The translations under genes and the position numbers were made by a program. Below are positions 26,520-37,004 of a DNA stretch of 61,327 bases, in pieces (the first letter of the stretch is position 1; the number at the start of each line of letters is the position of its first letter). The notes under the pieces were generated by a model that was not told the DNA's origin, did not search any database, and was given only the letters and a program-made list of their open reading frames with translations. The DNA comes from Microcoleus sp. FACHB-DQ6 (GTDB lineage Bacteria; Cyanobacteriota; Cyanobacteriia; Cyanobacteriales; Microcoleaceae), in the NCBI GenBank assembly GCA_014695175.1, contig JACJNV010000286.1, positions 1 to 61,327 on the forward strand. Reading direction: 5' to 3'.

Positions 26520-27575
26520 TTAAAGTGACTTGAGAAGACCGCTTTCTAACTGATAAATTGCTGCCATGATTCCGCTTTCAGGATTTGTGAGCAGCGACTT
26601 TTTGACATCTTTCAAGTATTCTACAATGTGTTCCCGCAAAATTGGTCTTTCTACTGTGACTGTGTGATTATAATCCCACAAATCCCAAATGATAATTCCG
26701 ATGCCGACAATCGGGTCGATTAAACTTACTCCCAACTGACTAGCGACTGTACCGCCTGTTTTTGTGGCTACCTTGGCGGCGGCTTTGCTGGCTACTTTTG
26801 CGGTAACTTTACTACCAACTTTAGCTGCGACTCCCAAAATTAAGGGTTTAGCAACCAAGTAACCGCTACCGCCAACTAATACTTTTAATGATAAATTCGA
26901 GACGTTTCCTTTGTCGCTAATTGTGGTAGCAATATCGTTCAGATATTTGTCCCACTGTACCTGCGGTATGCTATAATTGTTTTGAACTACTTTTACATTT
27001 TTGCTAACTTCTGATATGTACAAATTAGCAGTATCTTGAGTAATTAATTGAAAGCGCAGTTGAGCGTTTTTGGGTACCAGCACGCGGTTAGCAAATTCTC
27101 TTTGAAAGTCTTCGGTTAATTTTTCGGAAACAGCACGAGATGCTGCTGTCATATCAAATCTGTTGAGTACGGCAGATTTCACGAAATTAAAAGGTACGGT
27201 AAACTCCATCTTTTTTTGGTTGAAGTAATCGAAATACCAATCGAGGAAACTGTTGTCAACCCGCGCGATTACTTCTGTTTCCCATTTGTCCAACTCTTTA
27301 GATGCGAAAGTTTCGGCAGTTATATGGGATTGTTGGATGGCGTTTTTAACGTCTTGGTTGACTTTGCTGAAATCGTGTGGCGGCGAGACTACAACTGCTG
27401 TGGTTCCGGTATTTGTTAGTGACTGGGAAATTAGAAAGTTACCGAATAGGGGAATGATGACTACTAAAATTACGATCGTCCAAATCATCGGTGTCACAGT
27501 TTTGATAAACTGACCGATAACTCTGAGACGTTCTGTTTTCTCTGAATAGCTAATTTCTTCCTTGTCTTGACTCAT
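26520..27575 (-). CDS. Single-span membrane protein, paralogue of 28081-29286
   Basis: Unrecognised family. 351 residues: a cytoplasmic N-terminus, one strong membrane helix (~30-50, IWTIVILVVIIPLFGNFLIS), a helical region with FLDWYFDYFNQKKMEF (~112-127), then a Gly/Ala/Lys-rich amphipathic stretch with repeated KVxSK/AAKV units (~250-275). It ends with a conserved SLIDPIVGIGI, WDLWDYNHTV and VERPILREHI. Colinear with the neighbour at 28081-29286, so the two arose by tandem duplication. The Gly/Ala-rich segment could insert in membranes. No function assigned. Confidence 0.75.
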   Translation of the reverse strand: MSQDKEEISYSEKTERLRVIGQFIKTVTPMIWTIVILVVIIPLFGNFLISQSLTNTGTTAVVVSPPHDFSKVNQDVKNAIQQSHITAETFASKELDKWETEVIARVDNSFLDWYFDYFNQKKMEFTVPFNFVKSAVLNRFDMTAASRAVSEKLTEDFQREFANRVLVPKNAQLRFQLITQDTANLYISEVSKNVKVVQNNYSIPQVQWDKYLNDIATTISDKGNVSNLSLKVLVGGSGYLVAKPLILGVAAKVGSKVTAKVASKAAAKVATKTGGTVASQLGVSLIDPIVGIGIIIWDLWDYNHTVTVERPILREHIVEYLKDVKKSLLTNPESGIMAAIYQLESGLLKSL

Positions 27576-27842
27576 GGCGGTTTTTCAACTGATGAGAGCT
27601 GGGCTAGTTTCGATTATAGGCGGCGCTTCCTGAATTGTGTTACGGGCGTGTGGGCCGGGATTCTGTAAGGGTTGGGGAAAAAATGCGCGTGACCAAAGCT
27701 AGCCCAAAGGAAATTGATTCAAAAGTACGATCGCACTCTTCATCCGCGTTAATCTGCGTTAATCTGCCTGTATCAGCGGTTCATAAAAAAAGAAAAGAGC
27801 GATCGCCCTTTAAGCCTCGCTCAAACTCGATCGTCCTTTATG

Positions 27843-28073
27843 CTAAACATCAGCCGCAGGTAAAGGAATCTCATCGCCGCACTCATAAGCAGTCTCTACC
27901 CACAATTCCCTAGCTTCCTCAATGTTCTCCGTCGCTTCCGACAAAGTTTCCCCCACAGACATACAACCCGGAAGGTCTTTTATTATGGCTGTATAACCTT
28001 CAGATTCTGGATAAAAACTGATAGCATATTTCAGGCTCAAGTAATAATCCAGAGATTTAAGGTTGACTTTCAT
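27843..28073 (-). CDS. HicB-like antitoxin, orphan
   Basis: 76 residues with the HicB partial RNase H-like fold: YAISFYPESEGYTAIIKDLP, GCMSVGETLSEATENIEEA, and a Trp-containing helix (ELWVETAYECGDEIPLP). No HicA toxin gene (short double-stranded RNA-binding-like protein with a catalytic His) is visible on either side; the nearest genes are the two paralogous membrane proteins. It may act on a distant HicA or as a solitary regulator. The 5' end is 7 bp from the stop of the 401-residue membrane protein, so co-transcription is likely. Confidence 0.8.
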   Translation of the reverse strand: MKVNLKSLDYYLSLKYAISFYPESEGYTAIIKDLPGCMSVGETLSEATENIEEARELWVETAYECGDEIPLPAADV

Positions 28074-28080
28074 CTTTGAA

Positions 28081-29286
28081 TTACAATGTATCAGGGGCAG
28101 ATTGAATCCCCTTCAAAATACTTACTTCTAACTGATTAATGGCTGTCATGATGCCACTTTCGGGGTTCTTTAACAATGAAATTTTAACTTGATCCAAGTA
28201 GGCTAAAATGTTCTGACGCAAAATCGGTCTTTCTACTTTGACTGTGTGATCATAATCCCAGATATCCCAAATCAATATACCTACACCCACAATAGGATCT
28301 ATCAGACTAACCCCAAGCTGACCGGCAACGGTTCCACCAGTTTTTGCGGCCATCTTTGCCGCAGCCTTTCCAGCAAACTTGGTCATAACTTTACTTCCTA
28401 CTTTGCCTGCCAATCCAATAAGTAAAGGCTTAGCGACTATGTAACCGCCGCCGCCAATTAATACTCTTAACGAGAAATTGGATAGAGTGCCCTCGGTGTC
28501 ATTAATGGTTACAGCAATATCATTCAGATACTTTTCCCACTCTCCTTGAGGGATGTTATAACTGCTTTGAATGCCTTTAATGTTCTTGCCAAGTTCCGAG
28601 ACATACAAGCTAGTGGTTTCTGTAGTGATTGACTCCAATCTCATTTGTGCAAGTTTGGGCACCAGTACCCGCTTAGCAAACTCTCTTTGGAAATCTTCAG
28701 TTAACTTTTCAGCAACCTTTTGAGATGCTGCTGACATATCAAACTTGTGACTTACAGCAGAAATAATAAACTTAAAAGGAGTCGCAAACTCCATTGTTTT
28801 CTGATTAAAGTAATCAAAGTACCAATCTAAGAAGCTATCTACGCGCCCGTTTAATTCTCCTTCCCATGTATCTAACTCTTTAGAAGCAAAATTCTCAGCA
28901 AGAGCGTGGGATTTGTTGATAGCACCTTGAATCTCTAGGTTAACTTTGCCCAAGTCCGGGGGTGCGGGAAGTGTAACTGTTGATACTGGAGATGATACTG
29001 GAGATGATACTGAGCGGTTAGAAGTTACCGACTGTGAAATTATCAAGTTACCTACAAGTGGAAGAATTACCAGGCAAAAAACAGCTACCCAAATTAGAGG
29101 GCTCAGTGTTTTGAGAAACTTAGTTATGGCTTTTAGTCTGTCTGTCTTTTCAGCATAAGTCGCGTTTTGATTTACTATCTGCTGCTCTAATTTAATGTCG
29201 GCTGGATTGGTAACATTAGTAGCTGAGGCGCTCGCAGGTTCGCTGGCAGGCACTGGCTCTAAATTCAGGCTTGGCTCGTCGTTCAT
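28081..29286 (-). CDS. Single-span membrane protein, paralogue of 26520-27575
   Basis: Unrecognised family. 401 residues, longer at the N-terminus than its paralogue by a ~45-residue Ser/Pro/Ala-rich segment. Membrane helix at ~64-84 (LIWVAVFCLVILPLVGNLII). Shared downstream landmarks: SFLDWYFDYFNQK, TEDFQREFAKRVLVPK, a Gly/Ala/Lys-rich stretch, GQLGVSLIDPIVGVGI and WDIWDYDHTV. The start ATG has AGGA upstream at 8 nt. First gene of a probable three-gene run with the HicB-like gene and the second paralogue. Confidence 0.75.
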   Translation of the reverse strand: MNDEPSLNLEPVPASEPASASATNVTNPADIKLEQQIVNQNATYAEKTDRLKAITKFLKTLSPLIWVAVFCLVILPLVGNLIISQSVTSNRSVSSPVSSPVSTVTLPAPPDLGKVNLEIQGAINKSHALAENFASKELDTWEGELNGRVDSFLDWYFDYFNQKTMEFATPFKFIISAVSHKFDMSAASQKVAEKLTEDFQREFAKRVLVPKLAQMRLESITTETTSLYVSELGKNIKGIQSSYNIPQGEWEKYLNDIAVTINDTEGTLSNFSLRVLIGGGGYIVAKPLLIGLAGKVGSKVMTKFAGKAAAKMAAKTGGTVAGQLGVSLIDPIVGVGILIWDIWDYDHTVKVERPILRQNILAYLDQVKISLLKNPESGIMTAINQLEVSILKGIQSAPDTL

Positions 29287-29352
29287 ATAAATTCCTTTGT
29301 TAATTAGAACTAAACATTCATCTGCGTCAATCCGCCTACATCAGCGGTTCCT

Positions 29353-29379
29353 AAAAAAATAAGGTGAGCAACGCCCACC
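29353..29379 (-). terminator. chlN terminator
   Basis: On the minus strand, GGTGGGC-GTT-GCTCACC (one wobble pair) is followed by TTATTTTTTT. It lies 21 bp after the chlN stop. Confidence 0.65.
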
Positions 29380-29400
29380 CTACTATCTTACTAAAAACGA

Positions 29401-31285
<1,885 letters not shown>

Positions 31286-32857
31286 TCACTTAAAATCCGA
31301 CAAAAAGCCCGAAATTTCTTCATCCTCATCGTCGGAATCCAAATCACCGAGACCTAGAGCATCTAAATCATCTTCATCGGGATCTCCGGTAGTTGCTTCC
31401 CCCAGATCGTCGAGTCCGAGATCGTCGAGGTCATCGTCATCAGATACAGAGAAATCGTCAATACCGTCATCGTCCAAGTCGCCCAGATCCATGTCTAGGT
31501 CATCTGAGGTCGCTGTCCCAAAAGGATCGGGTATTTCTTCGGCGACAAACTCTGCATCTTCTTCCCCAAACGGATCTGAAATCCCCGCTTCGAGATCTCC
31601 AGAGGTCAAACTCCCAAATTGTGAGGCTTCTTCTTCCTCGTCATCGCCGAGGTTGAAACCGCCCAAAGCCGAGGCTTCTTCTTCTTCGTCATCGCCGAGG
31701 TCGAAACCGTCCAAAGCCGAGGCTTCTTCTTCCTCGTCATCGCCGAGGTCGAGACCGCCCAAAGCCGAGGCTTCTTCTTCCTCGTCATCGCCGAGGTCAA
31801 GACCGCCCAAAGCCGAGGCATCTTCCTCATCGTCCCCGAGGTCGAAGTCAGATACGGCATCTTCCTCGTCGTCGCCGAGGTCGAAGTCAGATACCGCGTC
31901 TTCCTCATCGTCACCCATATCGAAGTCAGATACCGCGTCTTCCTCATCGTCGGCGAGGTCGAGACCGTCCAAAGCCGAGGCTTCTTCCTCATCGTCGTCC
32001 ATGTCGAATTCGGAGACTGCTTCTTCCTCATCGTCGTCCATGTCGAAGTCGGAGACTGCTTCTTCCTCGTCATCGCCCATGTCGAATTCGGAGACTGCTT
32101 CTTCCTCGTCATCGCCCAGGTCGAAGTCGGAGACTGCTTCTTCCTCGTCATCGCCCAGGTCGAAGTCGGAGACTGATTCTTCCTCAAACTCATCGAAGGA
32201 TTCGTCGTCGGAGCTCAGTGCTGACGCAGCAGCAGCCAGACCGGCGGCTCCGGCGACTCCGGCGACTACTCCGGCTGCTGCTAAGGCCGCACCGCCCAAT
32301 TTATTTGATTTGGCATCAGCGGGTGCAGCAGTTGGAGTTTGAGCTGCTGCGGGTGCAGCAGTTGCAGTTTGAGCTGCTGCGGGTGCAGCAGTTGCAGTTT
32401 GAGCTGCTGCGGGTGCAGCAGTTGCAGTTTGAGCCGCTGCGGGTGCAGCAGTTGCAGTTTGAGCCGCTGCGGGTGCAGCAGTTGCAGTTTGAGCTGCTGC
32501 GGGTGCAGCAGTTGCAGTTTGAGCTGCTGCGGGTGTTGGAGATGTGCCGGCCGTCTGCGGCGCGATATTTGAGGGCATACCCAGCGCTAGGTCCGGGTCA
32601 AAATTTAGCCCCAACACTTCGATCAGGCTGTCTGCATCCGGCTTGAGTTTTGAGAAGGGCAGCATTAATTGCTGGAGTTCCGGCTCCAGGGCAGCCGCAA
32701 TTCCCAGGATGAGGTAAGAAACAGGCCTTTTCCCGCCGTCGGGTGTGGCGACCGTGTTGTCAGCCGTCATGTGCAGGAGCAGCCAAGCCCGATTTACCTG
32801 GTAGTAGTCCAACCACTTCTGTTTGAGAGCAACTGAAAAAGTATCAAAAAAAGCCAT
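31286..32857 (-). CDS. DUF5331 protein with Ala/Pro and acidic repeats
   Basis: Cyanobacterial protein typically found between chlL and chlN; function unknown. The first ~95 residues are the conserved DUF5331 domain (opening MAFFDTFSVALKQKWLDYY). Next come seven copies of a 10-residue Ala/Thr/Pro/Gln unit (TATAAPAAAQ), a hydrophobic Ala/Gly stretch (AAAGVVAGVAGAAGLAAAAS) that could span a membrane, then ~270 residues of Asp/Glu-rich repeats (units like VSDFDLGDDEEEA and ALGGLDLGDDEEE). The tail is acidic with a final ISGFLSDFK. ATG with AGAGG just upstream; 34 bp after the chlL stop, so probably one transcript. Repeat copy number is likely to vary between strains. Confidence 0.85.
   Translation of the reverse strand: MAFFDTFSVALKQKWLDYYQVNRAWLLLHMTADNTVATPDGGKRPVSYLILGIAAALEPELQQLMLPFSKLKPDADSLIEVLGLNFDPDLALGMPSNIAPQTAGTSPTPAAAQTATAAPAAAQTATAAPAAAQTATAAPAAAQTATAAPAAAQTATAAPAAAQTATAAPAAAQTPTAAPADAKSNKLGGAALAAAGVVAGVAGAAGLAAAASALSSDDESFDEFEEESVSDFDLGDDEEEAVSDFDLGDDEEEAVSEFDMGDDEEEAVSDFDMDDDEEEAVSEFDMDDDEEEASALDGLDLADDEEDAVSDFDMGDDEEDAVSDFDLGDDEEDAVSDFDLGDDEEDASALGGLDLGDDEEEEASALGGLDLGDDEEEEASALDGFDLGDDEEEEASALGGFNLGDDEEEEASQFGSLTSGDLEAGISDPFGEEDAEFVAEEIPDPFGTATSDDLDMDLGDLDDDGIDDFSVSDDDDLDDLGLDDLGEATTGDPDEDDLDALGLGDLDSDDEDEEISGFLSDFK
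31650..32200. repeat. Coding acidic tandem repeat in the DUF5331 gene
   Basis: Repeats of ~33-60 bp, each containing a TCTTCCTCGTCATCGCC-like core, encode the Asp/Glu-rich units. The near-identical DNA copies point to recent expansion by slippage or unequal recombination. Confidence 0.75.
32330..32545. repeat. Coding 30-bp tandem repeat (seven copies)
   Basis: Seven copies of a 30-bp unit (GCTGCTGCGGGTGCAGCAGT then TGCAGTTTGA), differing at few positions (GAGCTG/GAGCCG). They encode the Ala/Thr/Pro/Gln decapeptide in the DUF5331 protein. Confidence 0.85.
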
Positions 32858-32891
32858 AACCTCTTTATCCTCATCCTGATCGCTAGACCTA

Positions 32892-33758
32892 TTAAACCAT
32901 CATCAGGTCTAGCTCATCTTCCTCCTTCTTGACCACCGGTTGCACTGGATTTAGATAAAAATCTGAAAGTAAGGCGAATAATTCGCGATCGGGCGTGTCG
33001 TTGGGCACTACTCCTTCGGGCCTTGCCAAAATCTGGTCAGCGATGTTGAGGTAGTAATCGCAGACGTAGTTGAGGGAAGGATCGCTTTCGGCCATCTCAA
33101 ACAATGTTTTGCCTTTGACGCGAGAAACGCGGATGTCTTCAATTAGGGGCAGCACTTCCAGCACCGGCATCGGTACAGAGTCTATGTACTTGTCGATCAA
33201 GTCGCGCTTTGAGGTGCGGTTGCCAATTAAACCGGCGAGCCGCAACGGGTGAGTGCGGGCTTTTTCGCGGACTGAGGCGGCGATGCGGTTGGCTGCAAAT
33301 AAAGCGTCGAACCCGTTGTCGGTAACAATCATGCAGTAATCGGCGTAGTTCAAGGGGGCTGCAAAACCGCCGCACACTACGTCACCGAGCACGTCGAACA
33401 GGATGATGTCGTATTCGTCGAAGGCATTGAGTTCTTTGAGGAGTTTGACGGTTTCACCGACTACATAGCCGCCGCAGCCAGCTCCTGCGGGAGGGCCACC
33501 TGCTTCTACGCAGTCAACGCCGCCGTAGCCTTTGTATATGACATCTTCGGGCCAAACGTCTTCGTAGTGATAGTCCTTTTGCTGAAGGGTGTCAATAATT
33601 GTGGGGATCAAGAAGCCAGTGAGGGTAAATGTGCTGTCGTGCTTTGGATCGCAACCGATTTGCAAAACTTTCTTGCCGCGCTTGGCTAGGGCAACGGAGA
33701 TGTTGCAGCTTGTTGTCGATTTGCCAATTCCACCTTTTCCGTAAACTGCGAGTTTCAC
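32892..33758 (-). CDS. chlL: Dark protochlorophyllide reductase iron protein L
   Basis: ChlL, the NifH-like homodimeric ATPase that feeds electrons to ChlN-ChlB. 288 residues. P-loop [14 protein letters not shown] at the N-terminus, the cluster-ligand Cys in [15 protein letters not shown] and in [15 protein letters not shown], and the DPKHDST switch region. The start is GTG (33756-33758) with a strong AGGAG 8 nt upstream. Downstream are the DUF5331 gene and chlN. Confidence 0.97.
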   Translation of the reverse strand: MKLAVYGKGGIGKSTTSCNISVALAKRGKKVLQIGCDPKHDSTFTLTGFLIPTIIDTLQQKDYHYEDVWPEDVIYKGYGGVDCVEAGGPPAGAGCGGYVVGETVKLLKELNAFDEYDIILFDVLGDVVCGGFAAPLNYADYCMIVTDNGFDALFAANRIAASVREKARTHPLRLAGLIGNRTSKRDLIDKYIDSVPMPVLEVLPLIEDIRVSRVKGKTLFEMAESDPSLNYVCDYYLNIADQILARPEGVVPNDTPDRELFALLSDFYLNPVQPVVKKEEDELDLMMV

Positions 33759-34693
33759 TCTTTGTTCTCCTATAGGTTTCTATCAAAACGATGAGGGCTG
33801 GCTTTTCATGCTTTTTTTCGATCGCCCAATTGCAATAGCCCAATTGCAATTCCCTTACTGTCTGTCGATTTGAGATTTCAGATTTGAGATTAAAGAATGG
33901 ACTCCACAGATGAATCTGGGGCTTCTCTCTAACTAAAATTTCGATCTCGACGACTTTTGTTTGGGGCTTGTATCCGTCTTTGGGTTAGGCCAATTTTGGA
34001 GTCCGCCCTTAGTCACCTCGTTGAAAGCATTATTAGCTAACTTGCGATGAAAAGAAAGGGGGCGTCTAAATGAAAATGCTAGTAAATTTGTTTATTTTGC
34101 ACCTGTGAGAATCTTAACTGGTTTTTTGAGACAAAAATCTATTTTTATAATTTTTTTAGCTTTTAAATAGATTTTAGAATACTTTCTTAATATAAAGAGG
34201 TACAAAAATAAAACAAAAATTAACTTCTCAAACAATCTGGGCTTTTGGCTTTGGGGCTAGGATGCAGGCAGTTGACGGCTTGTGCGGGTAACTGGAACGG
34301 TCATAAAGGCGCTAGTGGATGAGGCAAACTCGAAGTGAGTTCGGATCAGTTGGGTCAGGGGAGGGCAAAGTTATGGGATTTTAGATTTGAGATTTTAGAT
34401 TTGAGATTGGGAAAGATTGACTTTGCTTGGGTTTCTGGTGTTTTGTAAAAAATTGTGAATTTTTAGGAAATGGTGAGGAGTCGGAGAGTGGGGGAGTGAG
34501 TCGGGGAGAGGGAGAGTGCATGGGGAGAGTGGGGGAGTGGGAGAATATGATGTCTTCCCCATGACTACTGATACCAGTTGAAAAAAAGAATGCAACTGTA
34601 TGCCCGCGATCCAAACCCCGGGCTTCATGAGTCATTTCCCATCCTTAAATTGTTCAATCTAAAATCTAAAATCTAAAATCGTATGACTGCTGA
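33759..34693. other. 935-bp intergenic region upstream of chlL
   Basis: No gene. The part near chlL (33759-34200) is AT-rich and should hold the chlL promoter and leader. 34371-34412 and 34655-34682 contain ATTTTAGATTTGAG-like short tandem repeats, and 34470-34545 is a G-rich stretch of GGGGAGAGTG-like words. All are typical short repeats of Oscillatoriales. Confidence 0.45.
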
Positions 34694-36856
34694 CTAATGA
34701 CCGCTGACAATCGGAATCTCGATCGCAAATTCAGTGCCCCGTCCAGCTTCCGAAACGCAGTCGAGCCGCCCCCCGTGCTGTTCGACAACTAAATGGTAAG
34801 AAATCGACAGTCCCAACCCAGTGCCCTTGCCGACTGGTTTGGTAGTAAAAAACGGGTCAAATAATTGGCGGCGAATCTCCTCCGGTATGCCCCGCCCGTT
34901 GTCGGAAATGCGGATCGCCACAAAATCGCCACCCACAACTTCAGTGCGAATTGTAATAGTGGGAACAGTCAATGGAGAACTAGGATTTGACAGGGCTGAA
35001 TTTTTCCCATTTCTCGTCGCCCATTCCCCTTTCTGGATTTCTTCATCCAAAGCATCAATAGCATTGCCGATAATATTCATGAACACCTGATTGATCTGAC
35101 CGGCACAGCACTCGATGGGGGGCAAATTGCCATATTCTTTAATAATCTGGATAGCTGGATGTCCGCCGTGGGCTTTGAGCCGGTGCTGCAAAATCAACAA
35201 AGTGGTTTCGAGTCCCTCGTGAATGTCAACGAGCTTGATGTTAGATTGATCCGCTCGCGAAAAATTACGCATCGACACAACTATTTGGCGGATGCGCTCG
35301 GTTCCTACTTGCATAGAAGACACTAGCTTAGATAAGTCTTCTACCAAAAAATCGATTTCCATCTCTGCTGCTGCTTCCCGAATTTCCGAGACTGGTTCGG
35401 GATAGTGCTGCTGGTAAAGTTCCAAAAGTTGGAGCAATTCTTTGATGTAGTGGCTGGCGTGGGAAAGGTTGCCGTAGATAAAATTAACAGGATTGTTAAT
35501 TTCGTGAGCGATACCGGCAATCATTTGTCCCAAAGAAGACATTTTTTCGGTTTGCACTAATTGAGTTTGAGTTTGCTGCAACTTTCGGACAGTTTGCTCT
35601 AATTGCTGCGCTTGATTTTTCAAGCAAGTTTGCTTTCGCCGCAGCACTTCTTCGACTCGCTGGCGCTTGATAATATCCCGTCTCAACAATTCATTGGATT
35701 CTAAAAGTTGAGCGGTGCGTTCTTCAACTTGTTTTTTTAAGTCGTCGTGAGCTTGGCGCAGGGCTTCTTGGGCCCGCTTCCGCTCTAAAATTTCTTGCTG
35801 CAAAAGTTCGTTGGCTTTCTGCAATTGGGTGGCTCGATCGTCCACTGCTTGCTGCAAAAGCTCGATCGTCCCGTACATTTCAGATTGGTTAAAAACTTGC
35901 GGCAAACTTGTCTGAGAGACAATGCCCAAAAGTTCTCCCTGGCTGCCAACTACTACCAAACGGCGGACGCAGTGCCGCTGCATGGACTGGTGGACACTCC
36001 AGAGGGAATCGGCGGGAGATACGCAAAATAAAGGCGCACTCATGACTCTTGCGGCCGGGATTTCCGAGAGGTTTAATTCGAGGGCGTGAAACTGTACGAT
36101 GTCGCGCTCGGTGACAATGCCGATCGGAATTTGATAATTTGGTGTTGGTGCGATCGCCAGCTCGGGATGCTGAATTTGCTCTTGGACAATGACGACGCAA
36201 CTAACTCGATGCTTGACCATGAGCTGGGCTAAATCGAGGGCTGAGGCAGTTGTTGGAGCAGAAATGACTTCTTTAGTCATGACATCTGCTGCACAGCGCA
36301 AATTGGTTAGCAAGTTAATCGGTTGCAGGGCTTCGTGAATCGCTTCGCGGGTGATGATGCCGAGAAGTCGCGAGTCCTCGTCCACTACGGGCAAATGCCG
36401 GATGGAGTGCTGGCGCAACATGAACATAGCTGTGAAAATATCTTGAGACTCGGATTGTTTGAGGGTAATGGGCGATCGAGTCATTACATCAGCAATTGTC
36501 AGTCCGACGGTACAAGCTGCGACAGTAGTTAGCTTGACGATATCCCGTTCTGTAAAAATGCCGATCGGTCGATTATCTTCCACGACTATGACGCAACTGC
36601 GCTTGGCTGCGCTAGCAACAGCGTTTTGTTTTTCCCCACAAAGCTGACAGGAGACGCGCATCGGGTTCATGAGAGCCAACACCTGGGCGATCGGGGTTTC
36701 TGGAGCGACGGTGAGGGGATGGCGGTCGATCGCCCGATCTAAAGGTGAGGAGTAAAGCGGTTGGCTGTTGGGCCGTCCGGCGGGTTCTGATGATTTAATT
36801 ACGGGCAACTGCGGGGCTGAATTGACGAAATGCTGTAATTTTTCTTCTTGTAGCAT
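34694..36856 (-). CDS. Four-CBS histidine kinase
   Basis: Cytoplasmic hybrid sensor. Residues ~40-325 contain two CBS pairs, seen as repeated [32 protein letters not shown], and [10 protein letters not shown] strands with DVMT linkers; CBS pairs usually bind adenine nucleotides. Residues ~330-440 are a long coiled coil. The kinase core has the H box GIAHEINNP (H451), an N box ([15 protein letters not shown]), DNGRGIP and [11 protein letters not shown] CxxC (SCQLCGE, ~69-75) lies in the first CBS pair. No receiver domain and no partner response regulator nearby. No membrane segment. It may report energy state; the target is unknown. Confidence 0.9.
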   Translation of the reverse strand: MLQEEKLQHFVNSAPQLPVIKSSEPAGRPNSQPLYSSPLDRAIDRHPLTVAPETPIAQVLALMNPMRVSCQLCGEKQNAVASAAKRSCVIVVEDNRPIGIFTERDIVKLTTVAACTVGLTIADVMTRSPITLKQSESQDIFTAMFMLRQHSIRHLPVVDEDSRLLGIITREAIHEALQPINLLTNLRCAADVMTKEVISAPTTASALDLAQLMVKHRVSCVVIVQEQIQHPELAIAPTPNYQIPIGIVTERDIVQFHALELNLSEIPAARVMSAPLFCVSPADSLWSVHQSMQRHCVRRLVVVGSQGELLGIVSQTSLPQVFNQSEMYGTIELLQQAVDDRATQLQKANELLQQEILERKRAQEALRQAHDDLKKQVEERTAQLLESNELLRRDIIKRQRVEEVLRRKQTCLKNQAQQLEQTVRKLQQTQTQLVQTEKMSSLGQMIAGIAHEINNPVNFIYGNLSHASHYIKELLQLLELYQQHYPEPVSEIREAAAEMEIDFLVEDLSKLVSSMQVGTERIRQIVVSMRNFSRADQSNIKLVDIHEGLETTLLILQHRLKAHGGHPAIQIIKEYGNLPPIECCAGQINQVFMNIIGNAIDALDEEIQKGEWATRNGKNSALSNPSSPLTVPTITIRTEVVGGDFVAIRISDNGRGIPEEIRRQLFDPFFTTKPVGKGTGLGLSISYHLVVEQHGGRLDCVSEAGRGTEFAIEIPIVSGH

Positions 36857-37004
36857 GGTGATTATTAATTTTACTTAATGAGTTGTTACAAATTTGCAGA
36901 CGGGGGTTGGCAGACTTAGCATTAATTAACCGGGTCACAGATGCTCGATCGCCTAAAATCTGATTGCTAGAACACCCTTATTTAATTTTTATTTTTTAAA
37001 TTCT

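Noticed and set aside
31491-32342. 283-residue + strand frame rich in Ser and Pro
   Set aside because: It is the antisense of the acidic repeats of the DUF5331 gene; its composition is a by-product of those codons.
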